Assembly (NCBI RefSeq): GCF_014851685.1
Contig: NZ_JACVAC010000017.1
Location: 29,309 to 93,308 of the forward strand
DNA: 64,000 nucleotides
Direction: 5' to 3'
Source of the DNA: Pseudomonas sp. PDM05
Lineage (GTDB): Bacteria > Pseudomonadota > Gammaproteobacteria > Pseudomonadales > Pseudomonadaceae
Below the pieces are notes generated by a model. The model searched no databases. It was given only the letters and a program-made list of their open reading frames with translations, and had not been told where the DNA came from. The position numbers and the translations under genes were made by a program. Shown here piece by piece: positions 1 to 8,098 of this stretch (position 1 is the stretch's first letter; each line of letters opens with the position of its first letter).

Positions 1-236
1 GGGTAGTCGGTCTGCTGGGTTTCCCAGGTGATCAGGCCGTTCTTCACGTAGATCTTCCACGAGCAGGAACCGGTGCAGTTCACCCCGTGGGTGGAACGCA
101 CGATCTTGTCGTACTGCCAGCGCGAACGGTAGACGTTTTCCCAGTCGCGGGACTCTTTGCGGGTCTCGCCGTGGCCGTTGGAGAACTCGTCTTGCTTGCG
201 GTTGAAGAACCGCAATTGATCCAGTAAGTGACTCAT
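1..236 (-). CDS. narG: Respiratory nitrate reductase alpha subunit, N-terminal part
   Basis: Only the first 78 or so codons are present; the gene runs off the left edge. The translated start (MSHLLDQLRFF, then a VNCTGSCSW segment) is the characteristic N-terminus of membrane-bound NarG. NarG is the Mo-bis-MGD catalytic subunit that reduces nitrate to nitrite on the cytoplasmic face of the NarGHI complex. The segment carries the HGVNCTGSC stretch that helps bind the FS0 iron-sulfur cluster in this family. It lies 57 bp downstream of narK2 on the same strand, so it is presumably part of a narK1K2GHJI operon, as in P. aeruginosa. narHJI would lie outside the window. Confidence 0.93.
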   Translation of the reverse strand, partial: MSHLLDQLRFFNRKQDEFSNGHGETRKESRDWENVYRSRWQYDKIVRSTHGVNCTGSCSWKIYVKNGLITWETQQTDY

Positions 237-293
237 GATGCTTTCCTCATCAGGCGTGCCGTGGGGTGCGTTGCCCCGCGAATTCGTGGTCGA

Positions 294-1691
294 TCAGCAG
301 GGTGTGGCGCAGCCTTTGCGGGCGTACCACCACCAGGTCACGACGATGCAGCTCAGGTAGAAACCGACAAACATGTAGAAGGCCATCGCCGGGCTGCCGG
401 TGGCGGCCATGGACGAGCCGAAGGATTTGGGGATGAAGAACGCGCCGAACGCGCCCATGGCCGAGCTGAACCCCAGCACCGCAGCAGACTCCTTGCCGGC
501 ATCCTTCAGGGCCTGTTCACGCACCGCAGCGGGTTTGCCGGCGCTGGCCTTCTCGTGAACGGTGCGGAAGATCACCGGGATCATGCGGAAGGTGGAGCCG
601 TTGCCGATGCCGGTGGTGATGAACAGCAGCATGAACATGCCGAGGAAGCCGTAGAAGCTGCCCGCCTCACCGTTCTGCGGCAGGAAGTGCAGCACGCCGA
701 ACACCATCACGATCATCAGCACGAAGTTCCACAGGGTCACCCGCGCCCCGCCCAACTTGTCTGCCAGCCAGCCGCCCAATGGGCGTACCAGCGCGCCCAC
801 CAGCGGGCCGAGAAAGGCGAACTTGAGGGCGACCACGTCCGGGAAGGAGGTCTTGATCAGCAGCGGGAATGCCGCCGAGAAGCCGATGAACGAACCAAAG
901 GTCGCCAGGTACAACCAGCACATCAGCCAGTTGTGCTTGCGCTTGAAGATCACCGCCTGGTCACTGAACGAGGCACGGGCGCTGGACAGGTCATTCATGC
1001 CGAACCACGCCGCCACGGTGACGGTGAGGATAAACGGCACCCAGATGAAACCGGCATTCTGCAACCATAGTTGGCTGCCATCGGCCAGGGTCTGCGGCTG
1101 GCCGCCGAGTGCCCCGAATGCGGCGAAGGTGATCACCAGCGGCACGCAGAACTGCATCACCGACACCCCCAGGTTACCCAGGCCAGCATTCAAGCCGAGG
1201 GCGGTGCCCTGCTGGGCCTTGGGGTAGAAAAAACTGATGTTGGACATGCTGGAGGCGAAGTTGCCGCCGCCAAAACCACAGAGCAAGGCGATCAGCACAA
1301 ACACGCTGTAGGGCGTGCCCGGGTCTTGCACCGCAAAGCCCATCCACAGCGACGGCAGCAGCAAGGACGCGGTGCTCAGGGCGGTCCAGCGGCGCCCACC
1401 GAAGATCGGCACCATGAACGAATAGAACACGCGCAAGGTGGCACCGGACAGGCCCGGCAATGCCGCCAACCAGAACAACTGGTCGGTGGTGAAACTGAAC
1501 CCGATGGCGTTGAGGCGCACGATCACCGTGCTCCACACCATCCACACCGCAAACGCCAGCAACAGCGCGGGGATCGAGATCCACAGGTTGCGGGTCGCGG
1601 TTTTCTTGCCGCTGGCGCCCCAGAACGCCGGGTCTTCGGGGCGCCAGTCGTGGATCACCGGGCCCGATTCGGGCTTTTGCGCGATGGACAT
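294..1691 (-). CDS. narK2: Nitrate/nitrite transporter NarK2
   Basis: This is a major facilitator superfamily protein of the NarK/NasA family with about 12 predicted membrane segments and the glycine-rich nitrate signature (GFGGGNFASSMSNISFF). I place the start at the ATG at 1691, where an AAGGAG stands 7 nt upstream. An ATG two codons earlier has its Shine-Dalgarno almost touching and is unlikely. It follows narK1 by 2 bp and precedes narG. In P. aeruginosa the corresponding pair move nitrate in and nitrite out during nitrate respiration, with NarK2 behaving as the nitrate/nitrite exchanger; that role is inferred here from gene order. Confidence 0.92.
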   Translation of the reverse strand: MSIAQKPESGPVIHDWRPEDPAFWGASGKKTATRNLWISIPALLLAFAVWMVWSTVIVRLNAIGFSFTTDQLFWLAALPGLSGATLRVFYSFMVPIFGGRRWTALSTASLLLPSLWMGFAVQDPGTPYSVFVLIALLCGFGGGNFASSMSNISFFYPKAQQGTALGLNAGLGNLGVSVMQFCVPLVITFAAFGALGGQPQTLADGSQLWLQNAGFIWVPFILTVTVAAWFGMNDLSSARASFSDQAVIFKRKHNWLMCWLYLATFGSFIGFSAAFPLLIKTSFPDVVALKFAFLGPLVGALVRPLGGWLADKLGGARVTLWNFVLMIVMVFGVLHFLPQNGEAGSFYGFLGMFMLLFITTGIGNGSTFRMIPVIFRTVHEKASAGKPAAVREQALKDAGKESAAVLGFSSAMGAFGAFFIPKSFGSSMAATGSPAMAFYMFVGFYLSCIVVTWWWYARKGCATPC

Positions 1692-1693
1692 GA

Positions 1694-2944
1694 TCATTCT
1701 CCTTGGAGCGCTTGTTTGCCGAGCAACGGCTGTTGGCGAATTTCGCTGAGGTACATCCAGGTCAGGGATACCCAGACCACGCCGTACATCAACATGAAGC
1801 AGGACGAGCGCACGCCGGTGAGGTCCACCAGGGCGCCAAACATGATCGGCAGCACAAACCCGCCCAGGCCACCGGCCAGGCCGACGATGCCGGACACCGC
1901 GCCCATGTTTTGCGGGTAGTCATTGGCGATGTACTTGAAGACCGAGGCCTTGCCGAATGCGAAGGCGATGCCCATCACAAACAGCAGCACGGTGAACAAG
2001 GTGGGGCTGAGGCCGATATGGAAATCCAGGGGGCCATTGACGGTCATCACTTGCAGTTGGGTCTGCGGGTAGCTGAGCAGGAACAGGCAGATCCAGCTCA
2101 CCCACAGCACCCACCAGGTCACGCTTTGCGCGCCCCAGCGATCAGACATCCAGCCGCCCACTGCGCGCAGCACACCGCCGGGCAGGGAGAAACACGCGGC
2201 CAGCAGCGCCGCGCTTTGCAGGCTGAAGCCGTATTCCTGCACGTAGTACTTGGTCACCCACAGCGCCAGCGCGACGTAACCACCGAACACAATCGAGTAG
2301 TACTGGCAGTAGCGCCACACGGCCGGGTCTTTCAGGCACAGCAACTGCTGGCGCAGGGTCGCGCCACCGGCGCTGCGGTGGGTCTTGTTTTCGCTGGTGA
2401 GGAACCAGAACAACAGTGCGGTGATAAACAGGATTGCACTGAACACCCTGGGCACCAGGTGCCAGGTGCCGAGGGCGATCAGCGCCGGGGCGAGAAACTT
2501 GGTCACCGCCGCTCCCGCGTTGCCGGCACCGAACACGCCCATGGCAAAGCCCTGGTTGTCTTTATCGAACCACTTGGCGACGTACGCAATGCCCACCGAA
2601 AACGAGCCGCCGGCCAGGCCGACAAACAGGCCAAGCACCAGGAACTGCCAGTAGGCGGTGGCGTAGGTGATCAGGTACAGCGGCAGCACGCAGGCGAGCA
2701 TCAGCAGGAAGAACACGATGCGACCGCCGAAGCGGTCGGTGAGCAGCCCCAGCGGCAAGCGCACCAGGGAACCGGTCAACACCGGCGTGGCGGCCAGCAG
2801 GCCGAACTGGGTTTCGTTGAGTTGCAGCAGCTCCTTGATGGGCACGCCGAGCACGGCGAACATCATCCACACCATAAAGCAGACGGTGAAGGCCAGGGTG
2901 CTCATGCCCAGCACCAGGCCTTGTCTTATACGGGGTTGAGTCAC
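1694..2944 (-). CDS. narK1: Nitrate transporter NarK1
   Basis: First gene of the leftward nar operon. It encodes an MFS transporter of the NarK1 (proton-coupled nitrate uptake) type, with about 12 membrane segments and the glycine-rich motif GLAGGSFSVGIAYVAKWF. An ATG exists at 2971, but I prefer the GTG at 2944. It has a clear GGAG 8 nt upstream (2953-2956), and the transcript start predicted from the upstream Anr box falls near 2970, which would leave the ATG without a leader. From the GTG the protein is about 416 aa. Regulation probably combines Anr (3005-3018), NarL (3057-3072) and IHF (3101-3113). A TAACCT -10 candidate lies at 2978-2983. Confidence 0.9.
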   Translation of the reverse strand: MTQPRIRQGLVLGMSTLAFTVCFMVWMMFAVLGVPIKELLQLNETQFGLLAATPVLTGSLVRLPLGLLTDRFGGRIVFFLLMLACVLPLYLITYATAYWQFLVLGLFVGLAGGSFSVGIAYVAKWFDKDNQGFAMGVFGAGNAGAAVTKFLAPALIALGTWHLVPRVFSAILFITALLFWFLTSENKTHRSAGGATLRQQLLCLKDPAVWRYCQYYSIVFGGYVALALWVTKYYVQEYGFSLQSAALLAACFSLPGGVLRAVGGWMSDRWGAQSVTWWVLWVSWICLFLLSYPQTQLQVMTVNGPLDFHIGLSPTLFTVLLFVMGIAFAFGKASVFKYIANDYPQNMGAVSGIVGLAGGLGGFVLPIMFGALVDLTGVRSSCFMLMYGVVWVSLTWMYLSEIRQQPLLGKQALQGE

Positions 2945-3004
2945 GGTATGCGCTCCAGAAAGTGATTCCATGAGCGCAGGTTAGGGGCGACACCCCCGCA
3001 GAAC

Positions 3005-3018
3005 TTGACCCAGATCAA
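3005..3018 (-). promoter_or_regulatory. Anr box of the narK1 promoter
   Basis: TTGACCCAGATCAA matches the FNR/Anr consensus TTGAT-N4-ATCAA with one change. Its centre is 31 bp from a TAACCT hexamer (2978-2983), the geometry of a class II activated promoter whose transcript would begin near 2970. It faces narK1K2G. Confidence 0.8.
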
Positions 3019-3056
3019 CGTGGGCCGGGTGGGTATGGGGCTATGCTGACCCCGTC

Positions 3057-3072
3057 TACCTCCAAGGAGGTA
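3057..3072. promoter_or_regulatory. NarL 7-2-7 binding site
   Basis: TACCTCC-AA-GGAGGTA is a perfect inverted repeat of two heptamers separated by 2 bp. This is the arrangement bound by NarL/NarP; the heptamer differs from TACYYMT only at the last base. It lies about 53 bp beyond the Anr box centre, in the narK1-narX divergent region, so it could serve narK1 activation by nitrate or narXL autocontrol. Confidence 0.7.
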
Positions 3073-3100
3073 GTCAGCAAAACAAGAGAAAGCCTTTATT

Positions 3101-3113
3101 TATCAATGGATTG
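3101..3113 (+). promoter_or_regulatory. Candidate IHF site
   Basis: TATCAATGGATTG fits the IHF consensus WATCAANNNNTTR exactly and sits in an AT-rich stretch (3092-3113). IHF is known to help NarL activate narK promoters in E. coli and the nar promoter in P. aeruginosa. Here the site lies upstream of the NarL palindrome relative to narK1. Confidence 0.5.
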
Positions 3114-3254
3114 CTCTCTTGTGCCGGCTTTTATCCGTGGGAGGGTTCGCCGGCAATTCTTTAGAGGTAGTGCGCCAGGGAAGGCCACATTCGACCCCCT
3201 TTCCCGTTCCAGGTGCGCCCATGTCCCGTTCCCGCCCCCTCCAGATCCGCCGTC

Positions 3255-5057
3255 ATGCTTGACTGGCTGCGCAGCTCCCTGCCCGCCCGGGCCGGGCTGG
3301 CGGTGATCCTGATTGCGATCCTGGCCCTTGCCAGTTCCCTCAGCGCCGGGCTGATCGCCTGGTTCAGCCAGGGCGATGCGGCGGCGGTCAACACCGCCGG
3401 CTCAGTGCGCATGGAGACCTACCACCTCAGCTGGAAACTCGCCGCTGGGGCGCGGCCGGACGAAATCGCCGAGGTCAGCCAGAGCCTGCAACGGCGCCTC
3501 GAAAGCCAATCGCTCAAGGCGGTGCTCGAAGACGGCCCCAACAGCGCACTGCAGCAGAGTTACCAGCAGATCCAGCAACGCTGGAACGAGGAACTGCGCC
3601 CGGCGGTGATGGGCGGTGATGCGGCGCTGTTCCAGGCGCGTGCGCCGGCGTTTGTCGAGCAACTGAACCACTTCGTCGCGCTGTTGCAGCAACAGAGCGA
3701 GCACAAGCAAGGCTGGCAACAGGCGATCCAGGGGCTGGCGCTGTTCAGCACCTTGATCATCCTGCTGCTGGGCTTGTACGAATTGCAGTACGGCGTGGTC
3801 ACGCCCTTGCAAGAGCTGGTGCACGCGACCCGGCGCTTTCGCGATGGCGACTACAAGACCCGGGTCAACCACCGCTCCGAAGACGAACTCGGCCAACTGG
3901 CCCTGAGCTTCAACGCCATGGCCGAAACCATCGAAGCCTCCCACCGCACCCTGGAAAGCCAGGTGCAGCGCAAGACCCTCAACCTGCAACAAGCCAACGC
4001 CGCCCTCGAACTGCTGTACCAGAGCAGCCGCAGCCTGGCCACGCGGCTGGCCAACGCCGAGGGCCTGGACGAACTGATCCGGCGCTTCCAGAAACGCCTG
4101 CCGGGCCTGCGCCTGTCGCTGTGCCTGCAAGGCCACTTCCTCGCCCCGGCGCAGCAGATGCTCGCCCTGCACGGCGAACAGAGCCGCAACATCTGCGCGA
4201 TCGGCGATTGCGCCACCTGCGAACGCCACCACGTCGCGCCGCCGCAGGTGTTCAGCATCAGCAACCAGGGCGCCGAACTCGGCGAACTCAAGGCACACTT
4301 CCTCGACGGCCATGCGCCCCAGGATTGGGAGAAACAACTGATCCAGGCCCTGGCCAACCTGATCGGCACCTCGTTGTCCCTCAAGCGCCAGCGCGAGCAG
4401 GACCACCGCCTGTTGCTACTGGATGAGCGCACCATCATCGCCCGCGAACTGCACGACTCCCTGGCCCAGGCGCTGTCCTACATGAAGCTGCAAGTCAGCC
4501 GCATGCAGACCCTGATCCGCCGTGGCGAATCGGTCGAGACCCTGGCCAACGTCACCGCCGAACTGCGCGACGGGCTCAACAACGCCTATCGCCAGTTGCG
4601 CGAATTGCTCACCACGTTCCGCCTGCAAATCCACGACGCCGGGCTGGTACAAGAGCTGCAAGACACCGCCGAGGAGTTCTCCCGACGCGGCGAGTTCCAG
4701 GTGCACCTGCATGTGGACGCGCTGGCCTTCCAGCTTTCAGCCAGCGAACAGATCCACATGTTGCAGATCACCCGCGAAGCCCTGTCCAACTGCCTGCGGC
4801 ACGCCCATGCGCAGAACGCCTGGCTGCAACTGCGCCAGGTCGGCGAGACCGTCAGCCTGAGCATCGAAGACGATGGCCGGGGTTTCTGCGGCGCCGTCGA
4901 CACCCGTGAACACCACGGCCTGACCATCATGGACGAACGCGCCCGCAGCCTGCACGGCCACCTCGACATCCAGCCCCGCGAGCCCCAGGGCACACGGGTG
5001 CAACTGCGTTTCCAGCCGGAATTTCTCGGCCACTCTCTACAAGGCACCGCCCCATGA
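3255..5057 (+). CDS. narX: Nitrate/nitrite sensor histidine kinase NarX
   Basis: Inner-membrane sensor kinase of the NarX/NarQ family (about 600 aa). In order it has a membrane segment at residues 14-36 and a periplasmic P-box-like segment (NTAGSVRMETYHL) that binds nitrate or nitrite. A second membrane segment near 160-180 and a HAMP region follow. A cysteine-rich linker (CAIGDCATC, about residue 314) leads to the HisKA_3 phosphoacceptor H400 in ELHDSLAQAL and an HPK7-type ATPase domain. The ATG at 3255 has no clear Shine-Dalgarno. An in-frame GTG at 3213 would add 14 residues of low-complexity proline-rich sequence and looks less likely. The 3' end overlaps narL by 4 bp. Confidence 0.93.
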   Translation: MLDWLRSSLPARAGLAVILIAILALASSLSAGLIAWFSQGDAAAVNTAGSVRMETYHLSWKLAAGARPDEIAEVSQSLQRRLESQSLKAVLEDGPNSALQQSYQQIQQRWNEELRPAVMGGDAALFQARAPAFVEQLNHFVALLQQQSEHKQGWQQAIQGLALFSTLIILLLGLYELQYGVVTPLQELVHATRRFRDGDYKTRVNHRSEDELGQLALSFNAMAETIEASHRTLESQVQRKTLNLQQANAALELLYQSSRSLATRLANAEGLDELIRRFQKRLPGLRLSLCLQGHFLAPAQQMLALHGEQSRNICAIGDCATCERHHVAPPQVFSISNQGAELGELKAHFLDGHAPQDWEKQLIQALANLIGTSLSLKRQREQDHRLLLLDERTIIARELHDSLAQALSYMKLQVSRMQTLIRRGESVETLANVTAELRDGLNNAYRQLRELLTTFRLQIHDAGLVQELQDTAEEFSRRGEFQVHLHVDALAFQLSASEQIHMLQITREALSNCLRHAHAQNAWLQLRQVGETVSLSIEDDGRGFCGAVDTREHHGLTIMDERARSLHGHLDIQPREPQGTRVQLRFQPEFLGHSLQGTAP

Positions 5058-5701
5058 ACACGTCCACTCGCCACCGTATCCTGCTGGTCGACGACCACCC
5101 GATGATGCGCCACGGCATGCGCCAGATCCTCGAACTGGAAGACGACCTGCACGTCGTCGGTGAAGCCGGCAACGGCCAGGAAGCCCTCGACCAGATCGAC
5201 GCCCTGCAACCGGACCTGGTGCTGCTGGACAACAACATGCCGCACATGAACGGCCTGGAAACCCTGCGCCGCCTGCGCGCCATGGACTACGCGGGCAAGG
5301 TGCTGCTGTTTACCGTGTCCGACGCCGAAGACGACATCCGCGATGCCCTGCGCCTGGATGCCAATGGCTATCTGCTCAAAGACATGGAACCGGAGCTGGT
5401 GGTGGAATTCATCCGCGACGCCCTGCATGGCGCCCTGGTGATCAGCCCCGGCTTGACCCGCGTACTGGCCCAGGCACTGCGCTCGCCGCAGCCGCACGCG
5501 GCGGTGGAATTGACTGATCGCGAGCGGCAGGTGCTGAGGACGATTGCCAGTGGCTACAGCAACAAAGTGATCGGACATAAGTTGGGGATTACCGAGGGGA
5601 CGGTGAAGGTGCATGTGAAGAATCTGCTGCACAAGCTGGGGTTGAGGTCACGGGTGGAGGCGGCGGTTTGGGCGATGGAGCATTTGCGCCAGGTGGGGTG
5701 A
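5054..5701 (+). CDS. narL: Nitrate/nitrite response regulator NarL
   Basis: 215-aa response regulator, the cognate partner of NarX. It has an N-terminal receiver domain with phosphoacceptor D59 (VLLDNNMPHMNG) and a C-terminal LuxR/NarL helix-turn-helix (LTDRERQVLRTIASGYSNK onward). The start codon overlaps the narX stop (ATGA), implying translational coupling. Likely targets within the window are the NarL-type palindromes at 3057-3072 and 6801-6816. The gene ends 21 bp before a large REP array, and no separate terminator was seen. Confidence 0.95.
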   Translation: MNTSTRHRILLVDDHPMMRHGMRQILELEDDLHVVGEAGNGQEALDQIDALQPDLVLLDNNMPHMNGLETLRRLRAMDYAGKVLLFTVSDAEDDIRDALRLDANGYLLKDMEPELVVEFIRDALHGALVISPGLTRVLAQALRSPQPHAAVELTDRERQVLRTIASGYSNKVIGHKLGITEGTVKVHVKNLLHKLGLRSRVEAAVWAMEHLRQVG

Positions 5702-5722
5702 ACCCAGGCACTGCCAATCCCC

Positions 5723-6757
5723 TGTGGGAGCTGTCGAGCTTTAGCGAGGCTGCGAAGGCGGTGGCACTGCTGGTGGAGATGTTGGCTGAACCACCGCTTT
5801 CGCGGGCAAGCCCGCTCCCACATTTGAGCTGTGTTGCTGGGATGTCAGTGTTCGGCTGGAGATCCCTCTCACACCGCCAGTCCCCTGTGGGAGCTGTCGA
5901 GCTTTAGCGAGGCTGCGAAGGCGGTGGCACTGCTGGTGGAGATGTTGGCTGAACCGCCGCTTTCGCGGGCAAGCCCGCTCCCACATTTGATTGGGGTTGC
6001 TGGTCTGTCAGTGTTTGGCTGGAGATCGCCCAGGCACTGCCAATCCCCTGTGGGAGCTGTCGAGCTTTAGCGAGGCTGCGAAGGCGGTGGCACTGCTGGT
6101 GGAGATGTTGGCTGAACCGCCGCTTTCGCGGGCAAGCCCGCTCCCACAGGTGATCGGTGTTGGCGGGCTGTCAGTGCTCGGCTGGAGATAGCCCAGACGC
6201 TGCCAATCCCCTGTGGGAGCTGTCGAGCCCTAGCGAGGCTGCGAAGGCGGCGGCACTGTTGGTAGAGGTGTTGGCTGAACCACCGCTTTCGCGGGCAAGC
6301 CCGCTCCCACATTTGAGCTGTGTTGCTGGGATGTCAGTGTTCGGCTGGAGATCCCTCTCACACCGCCAATCCCCTGTGGGAGCTGTCGAGCTTTAGCGAG
6401 GCTGCGAAGGCGGTGGCACTGCTGGTGGAGATGTTGGCTGAGCCACCGCTTTCGCGGGCAAGCCCGCTCCCACAGGTGATCGGTGTGGGCGGGCTGTCAG
6501 TGCTCGGCTGGAGATCGCCCAGGCACTGCCAATCCCCTGTGGGAGCTGTCGAGCCCTAGCGAGGCTGCGAAGGCGGTGGCACTGCTGGTGGAGATGTTGG
6601 CTGAACCACCGCTTTCGCGGGCAAGCCCGCTCCCACAGGTGATTGGTGTTGCTGGGTTGTCAGTGCTTGGCTGGAGATCCCTCTCACACCGCCAATCCCC
6701 GTGGGAGCTGTCGAGCTTTAGCGAGGCTGCGAAGGCGGCGGCACTGTTGGTAGAGGT
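5723..6757. repeat. Seven-unit tandem array, 163-bp period, REP/BIME-like
   Basis: The unit TGTGGGAGCTGTCGAG starts at 5723, 5886, 6049, 6212, 6375 and 6538, exactly 163 bp apart. A seventh copy starting near 6700 has a 2-bp deletion and stops near 6757. Each unit contains GCGAGGCTGCGAAGGCGG and, about 80 bp later, CTTTCGCGGGCAAGCCCGC followed by TCCCAC, which with the next GTGGGAG forms inverted REP arms. Short frames of 60-120 codons inside the array are products of repetition, not genes. The array fills the narL to Dnr-like regulator gap. Confidence 0.95.
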
Positions 6758-6800
6758 GATGGGTGACCGCAGCAACGGATATGGACTCAAGCTCCAGAGG

Positions 6801-6816
6801 TACTCCTTCAGAGGCA
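6801..6816. promoter_or_regulatory. NarL-like 7-2-7 site upstream of the Dnr paralogue
   Basis: TACTCCT-TC-AGAGGCA: the first heptamer fits TACYYMT and the second fits AKRRGTA with one mismatch, at 2-bp spacing. It ends 54 bp before the ATG at 6871. Nitrate control of a Dnr-type gene next to narXL has been described for P. stutzeri dnrE. The match here is by inspection only. Confidence 0.5.
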
Positions 6817-6870
6817 TAGCCGCATTCCCCCAAGGCGCCCTACCCTGACCACCCGCGGAGGCCCCAACCC

Positions 6871-7551
6871 ATGCTCACCCACCCCCAAATCGTACTGACC
6901 CTGCGCCGACACCACCTGTTCAGCCGGCTGCCGGAAAAAACCTTCCAGGACGTCTGCACCCTGGCCAACCTCAAGCGCCTGCCCGGCCACGCGCCGCTCG
7001 TGCATCAGGGCGACCCCGCCGAGCGTTTCTTCCTGCTGGTCAGCGGCCAGATCAAGCTGCACCGCGTCACGGGCGAAGGCCAGGAGCACCTGGTGGAAGT
7101 CATCCAACCCGGCCAGACCTTTGCCGAGGCGCTGCTGTTCACCCAAGCCAAGGCCTACCCGGTCAGCGCCACGGCGCTTAAAGACAGCGTGTTGGTCAGT
7201 ATCGAAGGCCAGCACTACCGCCGAGCCCTGGAGGACCAGCCGCAGATCTGCCTGGCGATCCTCGGCAGCATGAGCATCCACCTGCACCAGCGCTTGCAAG
7301 ACATCGACACCCTGACCCTGGCCAACGCCAGTCGCCGAGTGATCAATTTCCTGTTCCAGGAGCGCAATGCCGTCAGCGGCGAGGTGGTGCTGCAAGTGCC
7401 CAAGCGCCTGGTGGCGTCGAAGCTGGGGATCCAGCCGGAGACCTTTTCAAGAATCCTGCACCGGCTGGTCGAAAGTGGCTTGATCGAGGTGCAGCGGCGC
7501 ACCATCCGGATCCTGTGCGAAGAACAGCTGATGGGCTACCAGGCAGGCTGA
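6871..7551 (+). CDS. Dnr-like Crp/Fnr family regulator (second copy)
   Basis: 226-aa Crp/Fnr protein with an N-terminal cyclic-nucleotide-binding-like barrel (about 15-130), a long dimer helix (about 130-165) and a C-terminal winged helix. The recognition segment IQPETFSRILHRL nearly matches that of Dnr at 22822. It lacks the N-terminal cysteine cluster of Anr/FNR, so it is not an oxygen sensor of that type. Dnr proteins sense NO through heme and activate nir, nor and nos promoters. Position beside narXL and the NarL-like site upstream suggest a DnrE-like, nitrate-responsive role, as in P. stutzeri. A GGAGG stands 9 nt before the ATG. Its stop is 1 bp from the end of convergent nosL. Confidence 0.88.
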   Translation: MLTHPQIVLTLRRHHLFSRLPEKTFQDVCTLANLKRLPGHAPLVHQGDPAERFFLLVSGQIKLHRVTGEGQEHLVEVIQPGQTFAEALLFTQAKAYPVSATALKDSVLVSIEGQHYRRALEDQPQICLAILGSMSIHLHQRLQDIDTLTLANASRRVINFLFQERNAVSGEVVLQVPKRLVASKLGIQPETFSRILHRLVESGLIEVQRRTIRILCEEQLMGYQAG

Positions 7552-7552
7552 C

Positions 7553-8068
7553 TCAGTGCCCGCTGTGGGCCATGCCTGCCGGTTGCTGCAACAGCGCCAG
7601 GTCAATTTCGGCAAACCGCAGCACGCGCCCACCCGTATCCGCCGCGACCTTTTGCGCCTTGGCCTCATCGGCGAACGACGCCAGCACCACCCCCATCGCG
7701 CCCTTGAGCCCGGTGCCGATCACATAAAACGCCGTGCGCGCATCGATCAGCTGCGTGTCGTCCGGTGCATCCCAATGGCTGCGCCCCATGTCATGCACAT
7801 ACAGCTTGGCCGTGTCGTGATGGTTTTCCGGCTGCAACCACCAGCCGAGCATTTCGGCGGTGGAGCAGAACTTCTTCACCCCGTCGCGCTCCACCACCTG
7901 GCCCTTGGGCCCGGGGAATTCGCTGATGACCATGCCGCACACATGACACTCATCATTGGGATGAAACGCTACCGGCGCATCGGTGAAGCTCGACTCTGGC
8001 GCCTTGTCGCACGCCGCCAGCAAAAGGCCGGCCAACAGCGCCACCATTACCCGTGTTTTTACACCCAT
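7553..8068 (-). CDS. nosL: Copper chaperone lipoprotein NosL
   Basis: Last gene of nosRZDFYL. The protein has a lipoprotein signal with lipobox LLAAC (C20) and the NosL metal motif CHVCGM. It is known to deliver Cu(I) for assembly of the CuZ centre of N2O reductase in the periplasm. I start at the ATG at 8068, which has GGAG 8 nt upstream and gives a standard lipoprotein leader; the upstream ATG at 8089 adds seven residues before the basic region. It follows nosY by 30 bp. The C-terminus ends in a histidine-containing tail (MAHSGH) that could bind metal. Confidence 0.93.
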   Translation of the reverse strand: MGVKTRVMVALLAGLLLAACDKAPESSFTDAPVAFHPNDECHVCGMVISEFPGPKGQVVERDGVKKFCSTAEMLGWWLQPENHHDTAKLYVHDMGRSHWDAPDDTQLIDARTAFYVIGTGLKGAMGVVLASFADEAKAQKVAADTGGRVLRFAEIDLALLQQPAGMAHSGH

Positions 8069-8098
8069 AAACGTGACTCCAGCAGTCATAAGAATTCT

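Noticed and set aside
3221..3262. 13-codon frame ahead of narX as a leader peptide
   Set aside because: Too short, no ribosome site and no attenuator structure seen.
5723..6757. CRISPR-like regular spacing
   Set aside because: The whole 163-bp unit is repeated rather than short repeats with unique spacers, and there are no cas genes.
5668..6848. Series of 60-121 codon frames in the repeat array
   Set aside because: They recur every 163 bp and follow the repeat, with no ribosome sites or conserved protein.
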